Source of the DNA: [Clostridium] fimetarium
GTDB lineage: Bacteria > Bacillota > Clostridia > Lachnospirales > Lachnospiraceae
DNA length: 64,000 nt
Reading direction: 5' to 3'
Assembly: GCF_900111235.1 (NCBI RefSeq)
Contig: NZ_FOJI01000007.1
Location: 124,001 to 188,000 of the forward strand
Shown: positions 26,395 to 35,510 of the stretch, piece after piece
How the letters are laid out: the number at the start of each line of letters is the position of its first letter
Numbering within the stretch: position 1 is the stretch's first letter
Notes under the pieces: model-generated
Told to the model about the DNA's origin: nothing
The model's input: only the letters and a program-made list of their open reading frames with translations
The model's database searches: none
Made by a program: the position numbers and the translations under genes

Positions 26395-26541
26395 GTGAAA
26401 CATATTAAGACTATTAGTGATCGCGTTTTGAAAGATACAATGAAAAAGGGCGGATGTGGCGAATGTCAGACTTCATGTCAGTCAGCATGCAAAACATCTT
26501 GCACAGTAGGAAATCAGAGCTGCGAGAACAAAAATAATTAA
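26395..26541 (+). CDS. scfA: SCIFF ranthipeptide precursor (six cysteines)
   Basis: A 48-residue peptide starting with GTG behind TAGGAGG. It begins MKHIKTISDRVLKDTMKKGG and then has six cysteines at positions 21, 24, 28, 32, 36 and 43, the hallmark of SCIFF peptides, which are nearly universal in Clostridia. The partner radical-SAM enzyme forms thioether bridges from cysteine sulfur; in the Clostridium thermocellum homologue a Cys32-Thr37 link has been reported, and Cys32 and Thr37 are both present here. The maturase gene follows 66 bp downstream. The physiological role of SCIFF is still unsettled. Confidence 0.95.
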   Translation: MKHIKTISDRVLKDTMKKGGCGECQTSCQSACKTSCTVGNQSCENKNN

Positions 26542-26549
26542 GAAATTTG

Positions 26550-26586
26550 GAGAGTGTTTAAAGCATTAAAGGACACTCTCTTATTC
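26550..26586 (+). terminator. Attenuator-like hairpin between scfA and scfB
   Basis: GAGAGTGT pairs with ACACTCTC around a 15-nt loop and is followed by TTATT. The short stem and weak T run suggest partial termination, giving more peptide than maturase transcript. Confidence 0.55.
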
Positions 26587-26607
26587 ATTGAAAGGTAACT
26601 TAATATA

Positions 26608-27966
26608 ATGGTACATCAGTACAAAAACAACGGATTTAACATAATACTTGATGTCAACAGTGGAGCTGTTCACGTGGTTGACGATATAGTATATGATATT
26701 GTGCCTCTATTTGAAACTTTGAGTTTAGAGGAGATAAAAGAAAAGTTTGAAGAAAAACATTCTGAAAAAGATATTTATGAAGCCTATGAAGAGATCAAAG
26801 AATTAAAAGAAGCAGGCAGACTTTTTACAGAAGATATTTATGAAGAGTATATTGATAGTTTTAAGGACAGACCTACAGTCGTTAAGGCACTTTGTTTACA
26901 TATTGCGCATGATTGTAACTTAGCTTGTCGTTACTGCTTTGCAGAAGAAGGCGAGTATCATGGCAGAAGAGCTTTGATGAGTTTTGAAGTTGGGAAGAAA
27001 GCATTAGATTTCTTAGTTCACAATTCGGGTTCAAGAACGAATTTGGAAGTAGATTTTTTTGGTGGAGAGCCTACTATGAACTGGGAAGTTGTAAAACAAC
27101 TTACAGAGTATGGTAGAAGTCTTGAAAAAGACAATAACAAGAAATTTAGATTTACATTGACTACGAACGGAATTCTTTTAAATGATGAAATCCTTGAATT
27201 CGCAAATAAGGAAATGTCTAACATTGTACTTAGTATAGATGGCAGAAAAGAAATTAATGACCGTATGCGTCCTACTAGAAACGGTAATGGAAGTAGTTAT
27301 GATATTATTATGCCAAAGTTCAAAAAGGTAGCTGAAAGCCGTAATCAGAATAATTACTATGTTAGAGGAACTTTTACACATAATAATTTAGACTTTTCTA
27401 AGGACGTACTTCATTTTGCAGACAATGGTTTTGAACAGATTTCAGTGGAACCTGTTGTTGCACAACCAGAAGAAGCATACGCGATTAGAGAAGAAGATTT
27501 AAATCAGATTTTTGGTGAATATGATAAATTATCAGCAGAAATTGTAAAACGAAAAAAAGCTGGGAATGGCTTCAATTTCTTTCATTTTATGATCGATTTA
27601 AATGGCGGACCTTGCGTTGCGAAGAGACTTTCGGGTTGTGGTTCAGGATGTGAATATTTAGCAGTTACTCCTTGGGGTGATTATTATCCATGTCATCAGT
27701 TTGTTGGTAAGGATGAATTCATTATGGGTAATGTCGATGAAGGAATTACAAGACTTGATATTCGGGACAAGTTCAAGGCGAGCAATGTATATTCAAAAGA
27801 AAAATGTAAAGTGTGTTTTGCAAAATTTTTCTGTAGTGGTGGGTGTGCAGCAAATTCTTATAATTATCAAGGTGATATCAATGATGCCTACGATATTGGT
27901 TGTGAAATGCAAAGAAAAAGGGTTGAATGTGCAATTATGATTAAGGCAGCAATGGCACAAGACTAA
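26608..27966 (+). CDS. scfB: SCIFF radical-SAM maturase
   Basis: This enzyme uses S-adenosylmethionine and iron-sulfur clusters to install thioether crosslinks in the SCIFF peptide. The N-terminal ~90 residues (NGFNIILDVNSGAVHVVDD) form the peptide-recognition region. The radical-SAM site is CNLACRYC. The C-terminal SPASM region carries auxiliary cluster ligands, including CHQF and CKVCFAKFFCSGGC. The 452-residue length is normal. The sequence GAAAGG upstream is a weak ribosome site, consistent with low expression relative to the peptide. secDF follows after 16 bp. Confidence 0.95.
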   Translation: MVHQYKNNGFNIILDVNSGAVHVVDDIVYDIVPLFETLSLEEIKEKFEEKHSEKDIYEAYEEIKELKEAGRLFTEDIYEEYIDSFKDRPTVVKALCLHIAHDCNLACRYCFAEEGEYHGRRALMSFEVGKKALDFLVHNSGSRTNLEVDFFGGEPTMNWEVVKQLTEYGRSLEKDNNKKFRFTLTTNGILLNDEILEFANKEMSNIVLSIDGRKEINDRMRPTRNGNGSSYDIIMPKFKKVAESRNQNNYYVRGTFTHNNLDFSKDVLHFADNGFEQISVEPVVAQPEEAYAIREEDLNQIFGEYDKLSAEIVKRKKAGNGFNFFHFMIDLNGGPCVAKRLSGCGSGCEYLAVTPWGDYYPCHQFVGKDEFIMGNVDEGITRLDIRDKFKASNVYSKEKCKVCFAKFFCSGGCAANSYNYQGDINDAYDIGCEMQRKRVECAIMIKAAMAQD

Positions 27967-27982
27967 TTGGAGGAGTAGAAAA

Positions 27983-30190
27983 ATGAACTACAAATTAAAG
28001 AAGAAGGTTATTTATTCACTTGTTATACTTGCAATGTTATTTGGATTTAGTTATATTGCATATTTTGGAATTGCGAATAATAATGGAAGTAATGGTAGTG
28101 CTTCTGACATTAAACTTGGCTTGGATTTAGCTGGTGGTGTTAGTATTACATATGAAACAGTAGATCCTAATCCTAGTGCTCAGAATCTAACAGATACAAT
28201 CTATAAGCTTCAGCAAAGAGTTGGAACTTATAGTAATGAATCAGAAGTATACAAAGAAGGCGGAAATAGAATAGCTGTTGAAATTCCTGATGTGACAGAT
28301 GCGAATACTATTTTGGAACAGTTAGGAACTCCAGGGTCTCTTGAATTTTTAGATGATGCAGGATATAAGGCTTTTAATGCAAAAACAGCATATACACCAT
28401 TACTTACTGGTTCAGATGTAAAAACTGCTTCAGCATATACAGATTCTGCTGCAACTACTGGCTCTAAGTATGGAGTAAATCTTGAATTTAATGATGAGGG
28501 TGCAAAAAAGTTCGAATCGGCGACTGCTGCAAATATAGGTAAAGCAATATATATTGTTTATGATGGTGCTACTGTAAGTCAACCTATAGTTGAAACAACA
28601 ATTAGTGGTGGTAGTGCTGTAATCAACAAAATGGAATCATTTGAAACTGCTGACAAACTAGCTTCCTATATCCGAATTGGTTCAATTCCATGTGAACTTA
28701 AGGAAATAAGCTCAAACGTTGTAGGAGCAAAACTTGGCGCAGATGCAATTCGTACAAGTATTATGGCTACTATTATTGGTCTTTTAATATTATTTGCATT
28801 TATGATTGTTGTATATAGAATTCCTGGTATTGTTGCATGTATATCTTTGATTATATATACAGCGGCCGTTATTTTGATGGTAAGCTATTTCGAAATAACA
28901 CTAACACTTCCGGGTATTGCGGGTATTATTCTTGGCATTGGTATGGCAGTAGATGCTAATATTATTATATACTCAAGAATTAAAGAGGAAATTGGCGATG
29001 GAAAGACAATTGAAAATGCGATTCACCTAGGTTTCCATAAAGCTTTAACAGCAATTATAGATGGTAATATAACAACTTTAATTGCAGCATTTGTGCTTGC
29101 TATAAAAGGTTCTGGTAGCGTTCAAGGGTTCGCTAAGACGCTTGCGATTGGTGTACTTGTATCTATGTTTACATCGATTTTTCTATCTAGAACAATTATC
29201 AAGCTCTTATTTAGCTTAGGCGTTAAAAATCCAAAGTTATACGGTGCTACTCAGTTTAAGAAAATATATGATTTCATGAAGAGAAGATATCTATATCTTG
29301 GCGTTTCAATCATTATTATAATTGCGGGATTTGGTTATATGATATTTAATTCGACTACAGGTAATGGAGCTTTTAATTATAGTCTTGAATTTGTTGGTGG
29401 TACTGTTACTACAGTTGAATTTAATGAAAATATGAGTCAAGCCGAAATCGAAGATAAAGTAATTCCAGTTATTCAGGGAGTTATCGAAGTGAATAATGGT
29501 GTACAACAACAAAGAGTTACTGACAGTAATCAAGTTATTTTTAAAACAATTACACTTGATCTTGCACAAAGAGAGGCTTTAGATACTGCTTTAGAAACTA
29601 ACTTTAATGTTCCTCAAACTGCGATCACAGCTGAAACAATCAGTGCAACCGTTAGTGAAGGAATGAAAAATGATGCAATTATTGCGGTAGTTGTTTCCAT
29701 TTTATTAATGTTATTATATATTTGGATTAGATTTAAAGATATCAAATTTGCTGCAAGTGCAGTTATTGCATTGGCGATTGATTTGTTAGTATTGTTGGCA
29801 TTTTATTCATTCTCCAGAACTGCCGTAGGTAATACATTTATTGCATGTATGCTTACAATTTTAGGATACTCAATAAATGCTACTATCATTATATTTGATA
29901 GAATTCGAGAAAACCTTAAGACTGCAAATAGCAAAACGGACTTAAAGGTACTTGTTAATACAAGTATTACACATACATTATCAAGATCAATTAATACGAA
30001 CCTTACAGTATTTATTGTATTATTAGTATTATATATTGTTGGTGTAGGTTCAATTAAGGAATTTGCACTTCCACTTCTCGTAGGTGTGGCATTTGGTACT
30101 TTTTCATCAGTATGTATTACTGGTGGATTGTGGTATACATTTAAAATGTATGCTGATAAGAAAAAGAATAAAGTAATCGCAAGTAAATAA
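27983..30190 (+). CDS. secDF: SecDF fusion, Sec translocon accessory protein
   Basis: A 735-residue single-chain SecD-SecF that uses the proton gradient to help pull proteins across the membrane. SecD half: an N-terminal span, KLGLDLAGGVSITYE, a large extracytoplasmic domain, and GIGMAVDANIIIYSRIKEE. SecF half from about residue 430: SLEFVGGTVTTVEF and TILGYSINATIIIFDRIREN. It is preceded by GGAGGAG and lies 16 bp after scfB, an arrangement common in Clostridia that may link SCIFF processing to secretion. A strong terminator follows. Confidence 0.96.
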   Translation: MNYKLKKKVIYSLVILAMLFGFSYIAYFGIANNNGSNGSASDIKLGLDLAGGVSITYETVDPNPSAQNLTDTIYKLQQRVGTYSNESEVYKEGGNRIAVEIPDVTDANTILEQLGTPGSLEFLDDAGYKAFNAKTAYTPLLTGSDVKTASAYTDSAATTGSKYGVNLEFNDEGAKKFESATAANIGKAIYIVYDGATVSQPIVETTISGGSAVINKMESFETADKLASYIRIGSIPCELKEISSNVVGAKLGADAIRTSIMATIIGLLILFAFMIVVYRIPGIVACISLIIYTAAVILMVSYFEITLTLPGIAGIILGIGMAVDANIIIYSRIKEEIGDGKTIENAIHLGFHKALTAIIDGNITTLIAAFVLAIKGSGSVQGFAKTLAIGVLVSMFTSIFLSRTIIKLLFSLGVKNPKLYGATQFKKIYDFMKRRYLYLGVSIIIIIAGFGYMIFNSTTGNGAFNYSLEFVGGTVTTVEFNENMSQAEIEDKVIPVIQGVIEVNNGVQQQRVTDSNQVIFKTITLDLAQREALDTALETNFNVPQTAITAETISATVSEGMKNDAIIAVVVSILLMLLYIWIRFKDIKFAASAVIALAIDLLVLLAFYSFSRTAVGNTFIACMLTILGYSINATIIIFDRIRENLKTANSKTDLKVLVNTSITHTLSRSINTNLTVFIVLLVLYIVGVGSIKEFALPLLVGVAFGTFSSVCITGGLWYTFKMYADKKKNKVIASK

Positions 30191-30206
30191 ATTCAGCATA
30201 TAATTT

Positions 30207-30247
30207 AATATCCCAGTCGAATACTAAAATTTGACTGGGATATTTTT
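30207..30247 (+). terminator. Terminator after secDF
   Basis: AATATCCCAGTC pairs with GACTGGGATATT around a 14-nt loop, followed by TTT. Confidence 0.85.
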
Positions 30248-30284
30248 ATGTAGGTTTATTAGATAGAATAGGTGGAAAAGAAAG

Positions 30285-32003
30285 ATGAGTATTTGGAAAG
30301 TATATGCAAAGAAAGCAGATTTCTATGAAATCGGGAAAAAGTATAATATAGATCCAGTGGTTGCACGCGTGATAAGAAACCGCGATGTAATAGGAGAAAC
30401 AGATATTGAAATGTATCTTAGTAATGGTCAAGATTGCTATAAAATCTTACATAATCCACGAACGCTGTTAGACATGGATAAGGCGGTATCTATAATTAAA
30501 GAAAAAATCTCTTCAAATTCTAAAATACGAATAATTGGAGATTATGATATTGATGGAATTTGTTCGATATACATATTATATAAAGCATTAGAAAAAATTG
30601 GGGCAGACGTGGATTATGTGATACCGCATAGAATCGTTGATGGTTATGGAATTAATGAAAATCTTATTTTACAGGCGAAAGAAGATGGAATAGATACGAT
30701 TATCACATGTGATAATGGGATTGCAGCAATTGACCAGATTGCTTATGGAAAGAAGCTTGGGATGACTATGATAATTACTGATCATCATGATATCCCTTAC
30801 ATCGAAGATAATAATGAAAAAATATATTTATCCTCCAAAGCAGACGCAATCATTAATCCTAAGCAAATTGAATGTACGTATCCATTTAAAGTATTATGTG
30901 GTGCAGGAGTGGCATTTAAACTGGTTCAGGTACTATATGAAGAGTATGAAATCCCCGATTTGGAGCTTTCTGAGCTGATTGAATTTGCGGCGATTGCAAC
31001 GATAGGCGATATCGTAGATTTGAAAGATGAAAACAGGGTAATCGTAAAACTAGGCTTGAATAAAATTAAGAACACTAAGAATCTTGGGTTGAAAGCATTA
31101 ATTGATTTATGTGGAATTGATATGGAAAATATCAGTACCTACCATATTGGCTTTATAATTGGACCATGTCTAAACGCCAGTGGGCGTCTAGATACTGCAA
31201 ATAGAGCTTTACAAATGCTTTTAGAAAAAGATGAAAAAAAGGCCTATGAATTGGCTGGAGATCTTAAAGCACTCAATGACGAGCGAAAAGATATGACCCA
31301 GAAAGAGCTTTTAAAAGGGTTGGATATTGTGGAAAAGGATTCTCTAAATAATGATAACGTTCTCGTCGTATATTTACCAGATTGTCATGAGAGTCTAGCA
31401 GGAATTATTGCAGGAAGAATCCGCGAAAAATATTACAAGCCAACCATTGTGCTTACGAATGCGGAGGAGGGTGTCAAAGGTTCAGGACGCTCAATTGATG
31501 GCTATAATATGTTTGAAGAAATCAACAAGTGTAAAGATTTACTCATAAAGTTTGGAGGACATCCAATGGCTGCAGGAATGTCATTGTCTGAAGAAAATGT
31601 GGAAAACTTTAGAAAGAAATTGAATGATTGTGCCAATCTTAGTGAATCTGATTTGACAAAAGTTACTTGGATTGATGTTGCTATGCCAGTGGATTACGTA
31701 ACAATGGATTTGGTTAAACAACTTTCAGTGCTTGAGCCATTTGGTAAATCAAATGAAAAACCTATATTTGCAGATAATAATCTAATAGTAAAAAATGCTT
31801 ATTTGATTGGAAAAAATAAAAATGTACTTAAAATAACGCTTGAAAATGAAAGAGGTAATATAATTGAAGCAATTTCATTTCGTGCTTCGCAAGAGAACCT
31901 CCCAGTAAGAGGGGATAAGAAATCTATATTATATTATCCCAATATTAATCTCTATAATGGAAGAACAAGTTTGCAATTTAATATAATAGAGATGAGTGAA
32001 TAG
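30285..32003 (+). CDS. recJ: Single-stranded-DNA exonuclease RecJ
   Basis: A 5'-3' exonuclease for recombination and mismatch repair. DHH phosphoesterase motifs are in order: RIIGDYDIDGICS, TCDNGIAA, MIITDHHDIPY, then DHHA1-region GGHPMAAGMSL after GSGRSIDGYNMF. The C-terminal OB-like domain ends the protein. 572 residues is the usual length for clostridial RecJ. It lies between secDF and apt, a frequent clostridial order. No terminator is evident directly after the stop. Confidence 0.95.
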   Translation: MSIWKVYAKKADFYEIGKKYNIDPVVARVIRNRDVIGETDIEMYLSNGQDCYKILHNPRTLLDMDKAVSIIKEKISSNSKIRIIGDYDIDGICSIYILYKALEKIGADVDYVIPHRIVDGYGINENLILQAKEDGIDTIITCDNGIAAIDQIAYGKKLGMTMIITDHHDIPYIEDNNEKIYLSSKADAIINPKQIECTYPFKVLCGAGVAFKLVQVLYEEYEIPDLELSELIEFAAIATIGDIVDLKDENRVIVKLGLNKIKNTKNLGLKALIDLCGIDMENISTYHIGFIIGPCLNASGRLDTANRALQMLLEKDEKKAYELAGDLKALNDERKDMTQKELLKGLDIVEKDSLNNDNVLVVYLPDCHESLAGIIAGRIREKYYKPTIVLTNAEEGVKGSGRSIDGYNMFEEINKCKDLLIKFGGHPMAAGMSLSEENVENFRKKLNDCANLSESDLTKVTWIDVAMPVDYVTMDLVKQLSVLEPFGKSNEKPIFADNNLIVKNAYLIGKNKNVLKITLENERGNIIEAISFRASQENLPVRGDKKSILYYPNINLYNGRTSLQFNIIEMSE

Positions 32004-32063
32004 CAATTATAATAAAAAAGCTGTAATAAAGCTGTAATTAAATAAAAGTTGTTAATAGATAAG

Positions 32064-32092
32064 TTGACACAAGTATTTAAGAATAGTAAAAT
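32064..32092 (+). promoter_or_regulatory. Promoter of the isomerase-apt unit
   Basis: TTGACA (32064-32069), a 17-nt spacer and TAAAAT (32087-32092), 80 bp before the ATG at 32172. Confidence 0.75.
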
Positions 32093-32171
32093 AAAAGTTG
32101 TTTTTGATTTTTAATATTAGATTTAATATATTAGAGTTATATATTTATTACTAATGGGAGGTATTTTTTTA

Positions 32172-33008
32172 ATGAGAATTGGTATTAGAGCACATGATAT
32201 GGAGTATGCACCACTTGAACAATTAATTCCTAATATACATAACCAGGGATTCCATTGTATGCATATAGCATTAAGTAAATCAATTAAGGAATTTAAACCA
32301 GAGATAGAAACAATGACACCAGGACTTGCTATGTATATGAAAGAATTGTGCATTGAGAATAAAGTGGATGTTGCAGTGCTTGGTTGTTATCTTAACTTAG
32401 CAAATCCAGATCCAGAACAACTCGCTAAGATTGTTGAAAAGTATAAGGCACATATTCGATTTGCAAGTGTACTCGGCTGTGCGGTTGTAGGCACTGAGAC
32501 GGGTGCTGTTAATACGGAATATAAATTTGATCCAGCCAACCATTCAGAAGAAGCACTTGAAATATTTATCAAGAATTTAAGACCAGTTATTGAATATGCT
32601 GAAAAATTCGGTGTCATATTTGCCATTGAGCCAGTATATAAGCATATTGTATATACGATAGAAAGAGCAAAAAAAGTATTAGATGCTATTAATTCACCTA
32701 ATCTACAGATTATTTTTGACCCTGTAAATGTTCTTTCAGTTGAAAATATCAAAGACCAAGATGAAATAATGCAACAGGCGTTTGATTTACTAGGCAATGA
32801 TATTGCAATTATACATGCGAAAGATTTTGTGGTTGAAAACAATAATATTATTTCAGTTGCTGCAGGAACAGGCGGACTAAACTATCCGTTGTTGTTAAAA
32901 TTAGTGAAACAACATAAACCATATGTTCATGTGACATTAGAAGATACAAATCCATCAAATGCGATTGCAGCAAGAGAATTTATGGAAAAGACATATGCTG
33001 AAGTATAA
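32172..33008 (+). CDS. Sugar phosphate isomerase/epimerase-like TIM-barrel protein
   Basis: A 278-residue protein of the xylose-isomerase-like TIM-barrel superfamily. Acidic and histidine metal-ligand positions are seen in IFAIEPVYKHIV (Glu), IIFDPVNVLS (Asp), AIIHAKDF (His) and VHVTLEDTNP (Glu). The substrate cannot be told. A frame opens at ATG 32154, but that ATG lies inside the GGGAGG ribosome site; ATG 32172 is the real start. It precedes apt by 29 bp and likely shares its transcript. Confidence 0.82.
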   Translation: MRIGIRAHDMEYAPLEQLIPNIHNQGFHCMHIALSKSIKEFKPEIETMTPGLAMYMKELCIENKVDVAVLGCYLNLANPDPEQLAKIVEKYKAHIRFASVLGCAVVGTETGAVNTEYKFDPANHSEEALEIFIKNLRPVIEYAEKFGVIFAIEPVYKHIVYTIERAKKVLDAINSPNLQIIFDPVNVLSVENIKDQDEIMQQAFDLLGNDIAIIHAKDFVVENNNIISVAAGTGGLNYPLLLKLVKQHKPYVHVTLEDTNPSNAIAAREFMEKTYAEV

Positions 33009-33037
33009 AAAATTGATAAATTGAAAGGATAATTTAA

Positions 33038-33562
33038 ATGAAAAAGATTGAAGAATATATTAGAAGTATACCCAATTTTCCTGAAGAAGGAATTATTTTT
33101 AGAGATATAACAAGTGTCTTGGAGGATGCTGATGGATTACATCTTGCAATTGATAGTATGCAAGCAATGTTAAAAGACGTTGAGTTTGATTTACTGTTAG
33201 GCCCTGAATCACGTGGATTCATTTTTGGGGTACCTATTGCATATAATATGCATAAACCATTTATTCCAGTAAGAAAGAAAGGTAAGCTTCCATGTGAAAC
33301 TATTTCAACAGAATATGCATTAGAATATGGTACAGCGACAATTGAAATGCATAAAGATGCCATAAAGGAAGGTCAAAGAGTTGTAATAATTGATGACTTA
33401 ATGGCAACGGGCGGAACAATAGAAGCAATAATTAAGTTAGTTGAAAGGCTTGGCGGAATTGTTGTTAAAGCAGTATTTCTTATTGAATTAGAAGGACTTA
33501 ATGGTCGTGACAAGCTTGAAGGCTATGAGGTAGATTCAGTTATCAAATATCCTGGAAAATAA
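33038..33562 (+). CDS. apt: Adenine phosphoribosyltransferase
   Basis: Salvages adenine to AMP using PRPP. The PRPP-binding loop is VVIIDDLMATGGTIEA, and LLGPESRGFIFGVPIAY and RKKGKLPCETISTEYALEYG are family signatures. At 174 residues it has the normal length. It lies downstream of the TIM-barrel gene and upstream of the ABC genes, near rel as in many Firmicutes. Confidence 0.97.
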   Translation: MKKIEEYIRSIPNFPEEGIIFRDITSVLEDADGLHLAIDSMQAMLKDVEFDLLLGPESRGFIFGVPIAYNMHKPFIPVRKKGKLPCETISTEYALEYGTATIEMHKDAIKEGQRVVIIDDLMATGGTIEAIIKLVERLGGIVVKAVFLIELEGLNGRDKLEGYEVDSVIKYPGK

Positions 33563-33667
33563 AAGCTAGTTTATTTGTAACTGCTCAGTACCTGAACAAT
33601 TACTTGCCTCGCAAAATAGTGACTTCTTAATGGGTGATTTATTTACTGAAAAAGGTTGTAATTAAAA

Positions 33668-35449
33668 ATGAAAATTATAATAAATTATTTAAAACCCCAC
33701 TTTAATCGTATGATAGTGGGGTTTGTAATAAAATTTGGCGGAACCCTTATGGATTTACTTTTACCTTGGATTCTCGCTTATATTATTGATGAGGTAGTTC
33801 CTCAAAACAATATTAATAAAGTACTTTTATGGGGTGTGGCTATGTTTTTCTGCGCTCTTTTTGCTGTGCTTGGAAACATAATTGCAAACAGAATGGCAGC
33901 TGGGGTTGCAAAAGATGCGACGCGAGTATTAAGAAATGATCTTTTTGAAAAGATAACATCATTATCCTTTAATCAGATGGATTCTTTTACAGAGGCTTCT
34001 TTAATTTCAAGAATGACTTCAGATACTTATAATATTCATAATGTCATAGGTAGAATGCAACGATTAGGAGTGAGAGCACCAATACTTTTAATTGGAGGAA
34101 TCGCTTTAACAATGACGCTTGATCCTATACTTTCACTTATATTGGTAGCATCACTTCCACTTTTGGGTGTGGTTGTTTTTTTTGTCTCAAAAAAAGGAAT
34201 TCCACTCTATATTGAACAACAGTCTATGGCAGATCTTTTAGTTAGAAAAGTCAGGGAAAGTATAACTGGAATCAGAGTAATTAAGGCATTGTCAAAGACG
34301 AATTATGAGGAAAAACAATTTGAAAAAATAAATGCAAATGTGGTTTCAAAGGAAAAGAAAGCCGCTATTGTAATGGCAATCACGAATCCTGTAATGAATT
34401 TTTTGCTTAATATGGGTTGGGTATTGATAATCATTGTAGGCGCATCAAGAGTAAATGTAGGGCTTACGAAACCCGGTACAATCATAGCATTTCTTACATA
34501 TTTCACAATTATTTTGAATGCTATGCTTTCTATTACAAATCTATTTGTGCTATTTTCAAAAGCAACTGCATCAGCAAATAGAATAGAACAAGTATTGAAT
34601 ACTTGTGAGGATTTGAAGCAGGTTACAAATGTATATGTAGATTCAGATACTGGTTCATATAAGGATTCAGATGCTAATAGAAATGAATATGCAGATGCCA
34701 ATTCATATAAAGATTCTCAAGTTCCTTATAGGATAGAATTTGATCATGTATCCTTTTCGTATAATAAAAATTACTACAGTATAGAGGATGTCAGCTTTAC
34801 TTTGAAAAAAGGTCAAACACTTGGGATAATTGGTGCAACTGGTTCAGGAAAGACGACAATAATCAACCTCTTAATGCGTTTTTATGACGTTGATAGCGGG
34901 GTAATCAAAATAGATGGAAAAGACATCAGAAAATATTCCCATGATGAATTTTATCAAAAGTTTGGCGCTGTATTTCAAAATGATACATTGTTTGAGGATA
35001 CCATATATGAAAATATTAATCTTGGACGAGAATTATCGGATAAGCAGGTGGAAAAAGCAGCTGAATATGCACAAATTCTTGATCATATTAAGTTGATGAA
35101 AAATGGATTTGGTGCGGACGTTTCAATCAAAGGTGCTAATTTAAGCGGTGGACAGAAACAAAGAATTTTGATAGCAAGAGCACTCGCAAAGAGTCCCCAA
35201 ATACTGATTTTAGATGATTCATCGAGTGCACTTGATTACAAGACAGATGCAACATTACGAAATGACATCAAGAAAAATTTCGTAGATACTACAACGATTA
35301 TAGTTGCGCAGCGTGTAAGTTCGGTTATGAATTCTGATATTATAATTGTAGTTGATGAAGGTAAATTGGTAGGCAAAGGAACGCATGAAGAACTTCTGCT
35401 TACATGTCAGGAATATAGAGAGATAAGTAATCTACAGCTTGGTAAATGA
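33668..35449 (+). CDS. ABC exporter half-transporter A (degenerate Walker B site)
   Basis: 593 residues: six membrane spans, then a nucleotide-binding domain with Walker A GATGSGKTT, signature LSGGQKQR and Walker B ILILDDSS. The residue after the Walker B Asp is Asp rather than the catalytic Glu, so its own ATP site should be weak. A polar insertion (residues ~322-357, D/S/Y/K-rich) lies between the membrane and ATPase domains. The partner is the next gene. Similar heterodimers export drugs or peptides. The ribosome site AAAAAGG is weak. Confidence 0.9.
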   Translation: MKIIINYLKPHFNRMIVGFVIKFGGTLMDLLLPWILAYIIDEVVPQNNINKVLLWGVAMFFCALFAVLGNIIANRMAAGVAKDATRVLRNDLFEKITSLSFNQMDSFTEASLISRMTSDTYNIHNVIGRMQRLGVRAPILLIGGIALTMTLDPILSLILVASLPLLGVVVFFVSKKGIPLYIEQQSMADLLVRKVRESITGIRVIKALSKTNYEEKQFEKINANVVSKEKKAAIVMAITNPVMNFLLNMGWVLIIIVGASRVNVGLTKPGTIIAFLTYFTIILNAMLSITNLFVLFSKATASANRIEQVLNTCEDLKQVTNVYVDSDTGSYKDSDANRNEYADANSYKDSQVPYRIEFDHVSFSYNKNYYSIEDVSFTLKKGQTLGIIGATGSGKTTIINLLMRFYDVDSGVIKIDGKDIRKYSHDEFYQKFGAVFQNDTLFEDTIYENINLGRELSDKQVEKAAEYAQILDHIKLMKNGFGADVSIKGANLSGGQKQRILIARALAKSPQILILDDSSSALDYKTDATLRNDIKKNFVDTTTIIVAQRVSSVMNSDIIIVVDEGKLVGKGTHEELLLTCQEYREISNLQLGK

Positions 35450-35510
35450 TAGTTTTTGATATTTTCGTATTAGAATGATTGTTTGAATATTTTCGAAAGG
35501 AGTGACGTAT

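Noticed and set aside
33563-33667. Small gene between apt and the ABC genes
   Set aside because: No frame with both a start and a ribosome site is present in this gap.
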